Shown piece after piece: positions 20,654 to 30,412 of a stretch of DNA of 64,000 nt. The notes under the pieces were generated by a model, which searched no databases, was not told the DNA's origin, and saw only the letters and a list, made by a program, of their open reading frames with translations. The stretch is from NCBI GenBank assembly GCA_001566295.1, contig KQ964255.1:124001-188000 (forward strand), written 5' to 3'. The DNA comes from Microdochium bolleyi. Its lineage: Eukaryota > Ascomycota > Sordariomycetes > Xylariales > Microdochiaceae. Positions within the stretch are counted from its first letter, which is position 1; every line of letters begins with the position of its first letter. The translations under genes were made by a program, and so were the position numbers.

Positions 20654-22678
20654 TCAGCTCCATACATCCTCGTTCCAGCGCCGTGCCTTGCGCCTCTCCT
20701 GCCTCCACTGCTCAGCTTGGCTACCGGACCACTGCCTCATTGTCATGGCCGTGTCCAGTAACACCCTTGTGACTTCCTTCGCCATGGCCGTTGCCCCACA
20801 GATGTACAGCCCCGCGTCGTCCTCAAACAGATACTTCATGACGTCTTGCCGGTGCTCAGCCAGCCGGTCTTGCACGTAGCGTGCACCACTAGAGGGCTGT
20901 TGCGAAAAGGCAGTGTGCAGCCGCAGGTCGAAGCGGGGCGACGCTTGCTGCGTGGCGGTCGCCATGTGCGTGAGCTCGTCGTAGAAGAGGCAGTCGGACT
21001 GGCCCTGGCAGCCAAAGAAGAGCAGTGTCGGGCCGACGGGGCGGCCGATCGAGGCGAGCCGTGCCCGCTCGTGCACAAAGGCACGGAACGGAGCGATGCC
21101 CGTGCCAGCTGCGATCATGATGACGGGCGTCTGAGGATTGAACGGCAGCTTGAAGTCGGAGCGCCGGATCTCAGCCTGGACGAGAGGAGGCTGCTCCTGC
21201 GGAGAGCTGCACTGCAGACCTGCCAGATAGGTGCTTGCCAGGCCGTGGATGAGGACATCCGGCCGGCTACTGATTGGCTGCGGCTTGACTGAGACGACCA
21301 CGCTGATCTGCTTAGGCTCCACGATGCTCGATGACCCGATCGAGTAGAGCCGTGGTTTCAGAACGGGGACGAGGTCGACCAGGAAGGAAAGCGGCAACCA
21401 GTCCCAGGAGCTGTTGGGGTGGAGGGCCGAGACGTGACACAGTAGCCTGGCAAGTGTCAGATGGTTGTGATCGAGAAATGTCGTGTATGTCTCCTTTGTA
21501 CAAGCAATGCTTTCGAGCTCCTGTTTTACCTCCGAAGCCGTGACCATTCGCGCCAGTATCAGAATCGTGTCTCTTGGCACCTGAGCACAAATGTCTAGAT
21601 GTTTCGAAAGCAAGTCATGAAGAGTCATTGCGGACGGGAGGTTCATCTCCACCAGCTCGTCCTTTGGCGTGATTCGCACGTAACAGTCCCTCTCTGACTC
21701 TCTTTGCAGAACAAGCAGAAGACGGTCTACCTCGTGCTCCGGATTCTGTGGCCAGACGGCAATGTGGTCGCCGGTGCGGTACTTGAGCTGGGGTTGACCG
21801 CCGAGATCGAGTTTGACATGGACGCAGGTTCTCGACGGGTCGTTGTACTGGGCTATCGCCTGGTTCATGACCATCGGGAGCTTGATCACGTTCGCCTTGG
21901 CCGACGTGCTCATGACACCGTTCGCTGCTGCCTTGCTGGGTGAGGCCTCGAGCTCGACTTGGACCGCGGCTTCATATCCAATGTTGCGCTCTGATAGGGC
22001 ATGCTGGGAGACAAGGCTTGAGAACAAGGAAGCCTTCCACTCGTGGAAGTCCTCCAAGGTAGACCTCTTCGCTTCGTCGCCAGCACCAACGGGCACGACT
22101 GCCGTGGCGCCTCGGCGCTCCAGGGCTGAAGCCGTGTCGTAGATGACCTGATTGAAGAATCGATAGCTGCTGTTTCCACAGCCGAAGGCGGCGAACCGCA
22201 GGTGGGCCAGATCGACACTGGCTGCCGATGACAAGTATGTCGTGAAGTCCTGCGCATTGTCGCTTGGGTCTCCTTCTCCGTAGGTGGACATGACGACAAG
22301 CAGAAACACATGGCCGGCTATGTTTGCCACGGTGGCTGGGTCGAAATCTGACAGATCGCCAAGCACGACCTGGGCGCCGAAGCGCTGCCGGATGTCCCGC
22401 TTGAGCCGCTGGGCAAGGCCTTCTGCTGTGCCTGACTGGGAGCCCCAGAGTATGATGAAGCGGGCATCGGACTCTTTGACTTTTTGCCCCATGTCGCGGG
22501 ATACTGTCGAAGCAGGACCCGCGGCATCTTGGTCTTGGACCTTCTCATAGAGGACTTGCTCGGGGTCATTCCATCGAGGCAGCAGGTGTCCCTTATTGTA
22601 CACGAAGGTGGTGCTGAGGATGATGGCACCAAGGAGACTGTAGTCGGCAGTGCTGGTGTTGCGCAAGATGTCGAGCAT
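20654..22678 (-). CDS. NADPH-cytochrome P450 reductase
   Basis: Intronless, 674 aa. It transfers electrons from NADPH through FAD and FMN to P450s at the ER. A membrane anchor lies at about 12-27. The flavodoxin domain has the FMN loop GSQSGTAE (79-86) and MSTYGEGDPSDNA. The FAD domain has RLYSIGSSS, one Ser replaced relative to the usual RxYSISSS. The NADPH domain has AAGTGIAPFRAFVHER, LFFGCQGQSDCLFYDEL and YICGATAMAKEV, and the protein ends in the family-typical DVWS. The sequence diverges from canonical housekeeping CPR motifs (for example WGSQSG for YGSQTG). Together with the adjacent P450, this suggests a second, pathway-dedicated reductase. The name CPR is secure; dedication to the neighbour is inference. 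Confidence 0.93.
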   Translation of the reverse strand: MLDILRNTSTADYSLLGAIILSTTFVYNKGHLLPRWNDPEQVLYEKVQDQDAAGPASTVSRDMGQKVKESDARFIILWGSQSGTAEGLAQRLKRDIRQRFGAQVVLGDLSDFDPATVANIAGHVFLLVVMSTYGEGDPSDNAQDFTTYLSSAASVDLAHLRFAAFGCGNSSYRFFNQVIYDTASALERRGATAVVPVGAGDEAKRSTLEDFHEWKASLFSSLVSQHALSERNIGYEAAVQVELEASPSKAAANGVMSTSAKANVIKLPMVMNQAIAQYNDPSRTCVHVKLDLGGQPQLKYRTGDHIAVWPQNPEHEVDRLLLVLQRESERDCYVRITPKDELVEMNLPSAMTLHDLLSKHLDICAQVPRDTILILARMVTASEVKQELESIACTKETYTTFLDHNHLTLARLLCHVSALHPNSSWDWLPLSFLVDLVPVLKPRLYSIGSSSIVEPKQISVVVSVKPQPISSRPDVLIHGLASTYLAGLQCSSPQEQPPLVQAEIRRSDFKLPFNPQTPVIMIAAGTGIAPFRAFVHERARLASIGRPVGPTLLFFGCQGQSDCLFYDELTHMATATQQASPRFDLRLHTAFSQQPSSGARYVQDRLAEHRQDVMKYLFEDDAGLYICGATAMAKEVTRVLLDTAMTMRQWSGSQAEQWRQERRKARRWNEDVWS

Positions 22679-23145
22679 TGTGAGACGAGTTGCGTATCGC
22701 TCTCGTTGGCGTTTGGTCGTTCAGTTCAGACTAGGGAGAGGGCACAACGCGGGGACCTCGAGGCCGATACAAGTATGGCCTTCTTGTGCCGCTGCCCGGG
22801 GACCCCGTCTGCCGGGAGGCCAAAGTGGAAGCGCCAGCGAGGTCCGGGAGCCAAGATGACGCTGGATGGACAGCGTGCGGGGACTCCGCGGGGTATTCTG
22901 CCTGATCGAGGCTCAATCCCGCAGCTGCGGCCCAAATTGCCTAATATGGCAAGGATGGGCCACGGGCTACGACATTGGTGCATAGCGTATCATACCCGGT
23001 GCCCCCCCCAGTCCCCCTCTCCCCTAGTGGATGAACTCGACGAGACATAAGTTATAGCCAGGGCCGTGTCAAGCCAAAACCGGGCGCCTCGTGGCCTTCG
23101 CGAGTCTGCGTCTCTCCCAGCTTTGACTTCTCCATCACGCACATC
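22679..23145. promoter_or_regulatory. shared divergent promoter, P450 reductase / P450
   Basis: A 467-bp region between the start codons of two functionally linked genes, so co-regulation is likely. A C-rich run occurs near 23000-23020. No specific factor site is assigned. Confidence 0.5.
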
Positions 23146-24717
23146 ATGCTGAACCTTTCGTCGCTTGCGCTAGCCGGGGTGCTGCTCCTCACAGCAACAC
23201 GTCTCTTCATTCACCCCATTGTTCGCCATCTTCTCGACGCCAAGGGCCTTCGCAAGTTCAACAACTACTCGTGGCTCTCGCCTCTGACCGACCTGCGACA
23301 CTGCTACCTGAGTTCGCAGGGCCGACGGTCAAGAGACCTCACCAAGGCACATGTTGAGCAAGGCGCGGCGATCCTGAGAATCGGCCCAAACGCCTTGTCG
23401 TTCAACCACCCAGATGCCATCAAGGACATTTACGGCCACCGGACCAGGTGCACAAAGGACGAAAAGGAGAGCATTCTGGCTGGCACCCACCGGCAGCTTT
23501 TCGACGTGGTCGACAAGGCAGACCACGCACGCAAGCGGAAACTGCTGTCGGCTGCCTTTGCCACCAAGAACCTGGAGAACTGGGAGTACAAGGTCAACTA
23601 CACGTCCCATCGCCTGGTCAAGGCGTTTGACGAGCGATGCGTCGAGTCAGCCGCGGCACCTCGTTCTAGCGACGACGCCGTCGACTTCAACCACTGGATC
23701 AACCTCTGGACAATCGAGGCCATCAACTTCATCGCTCTCTCCTCCAAGATGGACCTGCTCGACACAGGCACCGACTGGGTGACAGCCGAGAGGCTGGACG
23801 GCACTTGCTATCGGGCGAGATATCGCCACACACAGAACCACAATGCAATCGTCAAGTCGATGCTCTGCTGGGACTACGACTTGTGGCCCTGGGTCGCATG
23901 GATCACCCAGATCGTGCCCGGCAAGCTCAAACATCTCTGGAAGATTAGTGCGCCCTGGGGCGACATCACATATCACCAAGCCAGTGAACGACTTCGGCGG
24001 TATAAAGCCGGCGAGCAGCTGGATGACTTCTTCTCCTGCCTCATGAATGACAAGTCGGGTGCGCCAAACTACCTCGACTGGGGGGAAATCGTGGCCGAGG
24101 TTTCGGCCATCATCGACGCCGGGGCCGAAACCACGGCAATCGCCCTGAGCAACATCATGGAGCTCCTCATCAGACACCCTGCCAAGCTGGCTGCCCTGCG
24201 GGACGAGCTGGGCAACGTGCTCGATGACGACGAGGTCGTGGCCCCCTTTGACAAGGTCAAGGACTTGCCGTACCTAAAGGCCTGCCTCGACGAGGGCCTC
24301 CGCATCAGCCCGCCGACGTCGTCGGGCCTGCCGCGCCGGACCCCTCCCGAGGGCGCGTCCATCCTGGGCGAGTGGATCCCCGGCAACACGAGCGTGTCCA
24401 TGACCATCTACGGCGCGCACCACGACGCCTCCGTCTACCCAGACCCCAGTGCCTTCAAGCCGGAGCGGTGGATGGACCCGGCCGAGCGCAGGAGGATGGA
24501 GCCGTACTTTATCCCCTTCTCGGCTGGCGCCAGGGGCTGCATCGGCCGCAACATCTCGTACCTTGAGCAGATGGTCATCCTGGCCACCATTGTCCACCGC
24601 TACGACTTTGCCCTGGCCACGCCAAACTTTGTCGCCGAGAGGTTCGAGGCTTTCAATATGATTTGCGGGCCTCTGCCTATCTTCCTCTGGAGGCGAGATG
24701 TGCAGGCACAGATCTAG
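23146..24717 (+). CDS. cytochrome P450 monooxygenase
   Basis: Intronless, 523 aa, near the usual fungal length. An N-terminal membrane anchor (about 3-25) is followed by the P450 fold. The I-helix oxygen-binding motif is AGAETT (325-330), the K-helix ExxR is E383-R386, and the heme-binding loop FSAGARGCIG carries the iron ligand C465. The C-helix region HARKRKLLSAAFATKNLENWE resembles P450s annotated in fungi as benzoate 4-monooxygenase-like; the family and substrate remain uncertain. It is divergent from a P450 reductase 467 bp away, so electron donor and acceptor are encoded as a pair. No other biosynthetic backbone gene lies nearby, so xenobiotic or aromatic-compound hydroxylation is as plausible as secondary metabolism. 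Confidence 0.93.
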   Translation: MLNLSSLALAGVLLLTATRLFIHPIVRHLLDAKGLRKFNNYSWLSPLTDLRHCYLSSQGRRSRDLTKAHVEQGAAILRIGPNALSFNHPDAIKDIYGHRTRCTKDEKESILAGTHRQLFDVVDKADHARKRKLLSAAFATKNLENWEYKVNYTSHRLVKAFDERCVESAAAPRSSDDAVDFNHWINLWTIEAINFIALSSKMDLLDTGTDWVTAERLDGTCYRARYRHTQNHNAIVKSMLCWDYDLWPWVAWITQIVPGKLKHLWKISAPWGDITYHQASERLRRYKAGEQLDDFFSCLMNDKSGAPNYLDWGEIVAEVSAIIDAGAETTAIALSNIMELLIRHPAKLAALRDELGNVLDDDEVVAPFDKVKDLPYLKACLDEGLRISPPTSSGLPRRTPPEGASILGEWIPGNTSVSMTIYGAHHDASVYPDPSAFKPERWMDPAERRRMEPYFIPFSAGARGCIGRNISYLEQMVILATIVHRYDFALATPNFVAERFEAFNMICGPLPIFLWRRDVQAQI

Positions 24718-25505
24718 TTTACCATCAGGCAAATAATCCGACTAAAGTCCGGCAGAGTGTGGTGTGCCTGAGAATGTAACGGCGCGGAGGGGGGGGCGGG
24801 TTGTGGTCAGGAAACAAAAACCACCATATGGGTGGAAAGCATAAATCCAAATAGCCATGTAGCCTTGAAAAACATCTATTCAAAAGGCATCCTCCGTCGA
24901 ACTTGTCATTCAATCCCTGGACAGTTGACAATCATATCCCGAGCTTCTTGACGTGTGCCTGCCTTGCCTGCCTGGGAGATTGTCGATTGATGATCAACCG
25001 CTCCCCATGAATCCCCCACAGTGTTAGCAGAAGCCCAGATCTGGAACAGGCGGGCTGGACTTTCCAGTATGATGGATGCATCACGGACTATCCCTAGGGG
25101 CGAAATGTACATGGTCTTGTTGGCCACCTCGGCAGGCCACCAGAACACGCAATTCTGAGAGGTCAAGGGCGGCTGACCCCTTGGTATGCACAGGGGTCAA
25201 TGGGAACTATTATAATGCAAGATGAAGAAAGGGTAAACCTCACAGGCTGGCGGTATCAATTTTGGCAGAATGAGACAGACCTGCCCAAACCCACCGAATC
25301 CGCGAAAACCGTGAGGAAGAGGAGGAGAAGGAGGAGGAGGAGGGCGGGTTTCCGTCACAAAGCCTCAAAGACTACAACCTCTCTTTCTGGGCACCTCGTT
25401 GTCTTGGCGGTATTGTTCCATACTCAATTAAATGAAACTGGCCCTTCTACTGGTCTACATTCTTGCGTCGTTCTCGTTTTCGTTTTTCATGGTGGCCTTT
25501 CTGTC
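24718..25505. other. intergenic stretch between convergent genes
   Basis: About 0.8 kb between the P450 and minus-strand regulator 3' ends. It includes a short G run near 24788-24797 and a purine repeat (GAGGA units) at about 25313-25347. No gene was recognised. Confidence 0.45.
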
Positions 25506-25754
25506 CTAGGGCGTCCATGCCATGCCGTCGCTCGCTTGTCCATCTAGTTCGGCCCACTGCTCGGTAAGGGCCGCAATGACGGGTGCTGTCTTCCATTGTA
25601 TCGTCCTGTTCACAGTCTGGAGATATCGAATCGTGTGGGCCCGCTCTGTAGGGTCCTGCAACAAGTAGCCACCTTTAAAATGTTAAAAATACAAAACAAG
25701 AGGTGAGCCGTCTGGTCTCGATCACCCCAATGAGGAATGGTAGCGGATCGAGTG

Positions 25755-25824
<70 letters not shown>

Positions 25825-27547
25825 GAAAGGGGAGAAGAACGTCCGCTCACAGAGATGCAGCATATGGCACGGCAGGTACCAAGCATTCATGGCCTGATCG
25901 TTCGACAAGGCGAGGCCCATCAAGGCACACAAGTGCGTGGTGATGGATTTCTGCAATACTCCCATGTCAACGAAAAGTTGAAGCGTACAACAACAGCAGC
26001 AGCGGCAGCACCCGCGCGCGGCAGGGGAACGCACCTCGCTAGTCCTTAGAGACTTAGTGGCCTGGAACCCTGTGGCCGGAGGATTGTGGCAGTGCTGGAG
26101 GTTGATGACAATTTTGCCAGAGTAATAGTATTGCAGAGCCACCGCTGCGAGTTTGTCAACAAGACCAAAGTCCACGACGAGAGGAGAGCGCGGGATTTCT
26201 TTTTCTCACCTGCGGCTGTTGACGCCATCCATATACACGGGAACGGCTCGCCGCCATTGATGTCTGGCGGGCTGTGGTAGATGGGCTCGAACGACACTGG
26301 CTTTGTCTGGAACCACGCGTTGAGGTCCTCCTCTAGCACGCTCCACGTGTCATTGGGCAGGGCTAAGGACTGTTCAGTGGACTGAGCGGGGAAGTATTGC
26401 AGAATAATCCGAGCAAAGAGGTAGACGATCCTGTTTCCGTGAGACGTATCGTCCGTCTTGTGAAACGCGGTGAGGCTCTCATATATGCCAAGAGGAATCG
26501 TCAAATGCTGCCGGTGCACGATGGCGACGTACAGAGCCTGGCGGAGATGGACCCAGCAGGCAGCCTCGGCAAGACCGCCCTTGGCAGCCAGGCGAGTGAT
26601 GACCTGATGGCCTAGAAGCGTACTTGTGCCTGCGAGGTGATAGGTGAGCGAATCTGTCTCTGTGTCATTTTCCTCGTAGAGCCGCGACAGTACGACGGCA
26701 GCCAGCAGTATATCGTCATATGTCTCGACGGGCCTGTCGAGCAGCCTGATGAGCAGCTCGATACAGCGGCCGTGGTAGAAGGCGCTCTCCAAATCTGTTT
26801 CGGACTCTGTCACACCGCTGGCGAGGCTGTCAAAACGGCTGGCCAGCCCTAGAATTCCGTTGAGTAGCACGGGGTGCTCAAGTGCAAGCCTCGAGACAGT
26901 GACGGCAAAATGTCTGGCATCGTCGGTCGCGTCTGACTAAAACGGCGGGGAGGGACGGAGAGAGCGTTGTGAGCGGTCTCGATGCACCCAAGTCATCATA
27001 GTCGGAAAGGGACGGACGGGATACGTACAATCAACGAGATCTTCTGCACCCAGGTTCGAAAGAGGAAGGCCTCGCGCTTCGACAACAAGCCGGTTGCTGG
27101 GGGCCGCAATGGGCGGGAGGCAGCGGAGCTCTCGCGCCGCTGGCTAGCCGGGGACCCGACTGACTCGCTGCCAACACAAAGGGGGAGTGAATCGAAGCCC
27201 TGAGAGCGAGGCGTGCCGGCCGGGCTAGCATCGCCAGCCTCGACCTGAGGGCCACCCGGGCCCGGGTCAAGGTCGACTCGGGCTTTGCTGGTGGCTTTGG
27301 CTTTCCACGGGTGGAATTGTAAGGATGGACTCAATGTGCATTGGCGGCCGTTCTCGATGCAGCCGTTGCAGGCATTGGCCTGTGGCTGCGCGATGCACTT
27401 GCGATGACCCTGTCGACAGGCGTGACAGCTGCGCTTCGGTTTCATGACGCAGATGATCAGAGCGCCGGGGCCGGGGGTGGGAGATGGTCCAGCAGGAGAG
27501 GCGGCTGGCATGCCGCGGGGTTGCGGGATGCGGGATGCGGGATACAA
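25506..27547 (-). CDS. Zn2Cys6 transcription factor (Fungal_trans_2-like), probable regulator of the adjacent sugar porter
   Basis: Five-exon model: 27547-27029, 26936-26210, 26144-26035, 25950-25851, 25672-25506; 540 aa, or 506 aa from the internal Met at 27445 that lies just before the zinc cluster. The cluster is C-x2-C-x6-C-x8-C-x2-C-x6-C in RSCHACRQGHRKC...NGRQC. The C-terminal regulatory region has the layout of the Fungal_trans_2 family. Its conserved end, HLCALMGLALSNDQAMNAW then CHMLHLCGYLLQDPTER and QWKTAP, is recovered only by joining the last three exons. The last intron (25850-25673, 178 bp) contains a 65-nt G run on the + strand. The gene is divergent from an MFS sugar porter 299 bp away, suggesting it may regulate that gene. 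Confidence 0.82.
25759..25823. repeat. 65-nt uninterrupted poly(G) tract
   Basis: Uninterrupted G from 25759 to 25823 on the + strand (C on the coding strand of the regulator), inside its last intron. Length may be unreliable, since homopolymers this long are prone to sequencing and assembly error. Confidence 0.95.
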
Positions 27548-27846
27548 GACCGTCTCGTCTCCCTGCCCAGCGGAGCGTGCGGGGTCGGCTGGAGCCCGGC
27601 TGGCAGGGTTCCCCGGACCTCACAACCCGTGGCCAGCCTCCTCCGCACTTACCCCAGATTCTCCCCCGGTGGCCGGTGCAGCGGGGGCGGGTTATAATGC
27701 CTGATGCGGTAAAGCGCTGCTGCTCACCTTGGCCCGGGGCTGGACATCGCGACTCGCGTCCTGTCGCGGCCAGTTCTATAAGACTCCAGCAGCATCCCCA
27801 CGTCTCCCCCGGATTCGTCTTGCATCATGCGCCCTGGTACCTGCTC
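27548..27846. promoter_or_regulatory. shared divergent promoter, regulator / sugar porter
   Basis: 299 bp between the outer start codons (401 bp if the regulator starts at 27445). A GGGATGCGGGATGCGGGAT direct repeat lies within 27525-27543. No operator is assigned. Confidence 0.4.
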
Positions 27847-29564
27847 ATGCAAACACTGGTCATCATGCAGAATATCCATCCAACCCCTTCCGTTCAGTCC
27901 GACAAGGCAAAGGCGGAGACCGTCGAGACCGTAGCTGGCAGCTCGCCAGCCCGGACCAGCGCGGCGGACCTTACATCCGACATCTCGTACGGCCCCACGG
28001 GCATCAAGGGCATCATCAGATCTCCCTATGTCTTCTTTGCCGCCTTCATCGCCTCCATGGGCGGCTTTTCCTTCGGCTACGACCAGGGCGTCATCTCCAT
28101 CATCAACGTCATGCCAGAGTTCCATCGTGTCTTCCCCGAGGCTCAAAGCGGCTTCGGTAAAGGTCTCATGACGGGCATGCTGGAGCTCGGTGCCTTCGTC
28201 GGTTGTATCTTCATGCCCTGGCTGGCCGACAAGCTCTCCAGGAAGCGGGCGCTGTCGATTGTCGTCGTCGTTTTCAACATCGGAGCCGTCCTCCAGACCG
28301 CGGCAGTCAACTATCCCATGCTTGTCATTGGCCGAACCATCGGCGGCATCGGTGTGGGTGCCTTGGCAATGGTGAGTCGAGACTCCCATGGATTGTTCCT
28401 CTTCGCCGGCATCGTGTGCACGCGGGTCAATATCTGTTCTAACCATTCTTGCAGGGTGCTCCTCTTTACATTTCGGAAATCGCCCCACCAAACCTCCGTG
28501 GTACCTTGCTGGTCCTCGAGTCTGTGTCCATCGTCCTGGGCGTCGTGGTAGCATTCTGGATCACCTACGGTACGCGTCAATATATCGGCGAGATCTCTTT
28601 CCGCCTCCCCTTCGGCCTGCAGATGGTGTCGGCAACTGTGGTCGGCCTCGCCATCCACATGTTCCCTTACTCGCCTCGATGGCTGGCCATGGTTGGCCGC
28701 GAAGAAGAAGCCCTCGCAAGTCTTGCCAAGCTCAGACGTCTCCCGACCACCGACCACCGCGTCCAGCAGGAGTACCACGGCATCATCACAGAGGTGCGCT
28801 ACCAGAAGACTGTCGTGGAGCAGCGCCATCCTGGAGTCACCGGAACGAAATTGGAGATCTGCACGTGGCTCGACCTGTTCAGCCTCAAGCTCTGGCGACG
28901 TGTCATTGTCGGCTGTGGCGTCATGTTCTTCCAGCAATTCTCCGGCATCAACGCCTTTATTTACTACGCCCCGACCCTGTTCCAGACCCTCGGCCAGGAC
29001 TACGAGATGTCCCTCATCATGTCCGGCGTCTTCAACATGCTTCAGTTGGTTGCGGTATCCTTGTGCTTCTTCATCATTGACAAGGTTGGACGTCGTCCTC
29101 TAGCGATTATTGGAGGCGCCGGAGGCGCCATTACGTGGTGTATCATGGCTGCTCTGGTCGGAATTTACGCAAAGGACTGGAGCTCGCACCCCGCTGCTGG
29201 CTGGGCTGCCGTCGCCATGGCCTTCGGCTTCATCCTCATGTACGGCTGCACGTATGCGCCCCTTGGCTGGGCGCTCCCTTCCGAGGTATTCCCCAGTGCC
29301 ATGAGATCCAAGGGCGTAGCCCTCTCGACGTCGACCAACTGGATCTGCAATTTCATCATCGGCGTCATCACTCCCCCCATGCTCGAGTCGTGGGGCTTCG
29401 GCACTTACCTCTTCTTCGGGGCTTGGTGTGCCATCGCCGTGGTTTGGGCTTGGGCTTTTGTCGTCGAGACCAAGGGCAAGACTCTCGAGCAGATCGACGA
29501 TCTGTTTGGGGACAACATCGCCAAAGAGGAACAAACTCTCGTCTCGCGCGTCATGTCGGGTTAA
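27847..29564 (+). CDS. MFS sugar porter
   Basis: Two exons, 27847-28371 and 28455-29564, 544 aa; ATG at 27865 is an alternative start. The 83-bp intron (GTGAGT...TTGCAG) interrupts TM4. Twelve hydrophobic segments are apparent. Sugar-porter landmarks in order are GGFSFGYDQG in TM1, LADKLSRKRAL in loop 2-3, GRTIGGIGVGAL, PLYISEIAPPNLRG, SPRWL, FFQQFSGINAFIYYAPT in TM7, DKVGRRPLAIIGG, PSEVFPSAMRSKG and VETKGKTLEQID. It probably imports hexoses or small oligosaccharides by proton symport at the plasma membrane; the substrate cannot be told. The neighbouring divergent Zn2Cys6 regulator may control it. It is the only sugar importer in the window, 18 kb from the glucuronide block. Confidence 0.92.
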
Positions 29565-30412
29565 GATTGCTTTCGTGATGTGGAGCAGGGGAGGGGGGGG
29601 GGGGGGCGACCCTTGGAGCACGGCGTGTAACCTTACGCGCTCAGTCCATTTGTGTGATCGAGTCTTCTTTTTTCTTCCTAATTGGGTTACTCAAGAGATC
29701 GTCTAGCCAATGCAATGTATCACGTGTTATCGCAAAACGCATCGATACTCGCAATGCCCATGATAATTGAGTCGGAACGCGGTCCCGTCACCGCAATGTT
29801 CAACTGCTTGGCCGGTACTTGCTGGGACTGACAGAGAGGGAGTCTTTCAACTATGATTTACTGGCGCATGTATATGCTTTTCAACAGATATAGGCTACAA
29901 AAACGATGGTGCACAGGCTTCTAACGAAAGGCCATGCCCAAGTAATTTTGGTCAAGCCTCACTTTCACCTTCTTGACTCACAAAAATTACTATGCTCCCT
30001 CAATATCATATGCTGAGTGGATTTGAATGAGAACCACTGCGGATAACTTATGTCAGAATCATCGTGCTGGCTGTGGCCGTCCCCGTAGCAAGTGATATTT
30101 TCGAGATAAACAAGCGGTCCTCATCCTGGATTGAGTCCCATCAGCCTGTCCAAGTCGGATTCTCCTTGCTGCTAATTGCGGTTGTGCTAAAGCGAGACCA
30201 TAGTGGCAGGCAATCGCGGTGGTAGTTTCCCAATTCCGAGACTTCCTCACGTTTGCATGTTCCAAAACTCTCAAGCTGCGATTCTCTGATACTCTGGACG
30301 AGCAAATTTTCACTTCTGCCACCACTACTACCTATTCTAACCATAAATTCTGAAAACCTGGAAGCCCTGGCTAGTCTGGGAGCTCTTGGTACCATCGGAC
30401 CTAAGGTTAGGC
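29565..30412. other. intergenic stretch between convergent genes
   Basis: About 0.85 kb, lower GC in its middle. It contains a 14-nt G run at 29593-29606 and the 3' flanks of the sugar porter and F-box genes. No gene seen. Confidence 0.45.

Noticed and set aside
391..24717. One large secondary-metabolite cluster spanning the left end (regulator, MFS, FAD oxidase, P450)
   Set aside because: No polyketide synthase, NRPS, terpene cyclase or other backbone gene is present, and a 1.6-kb lower-GC gap and an F-box gene intervene.
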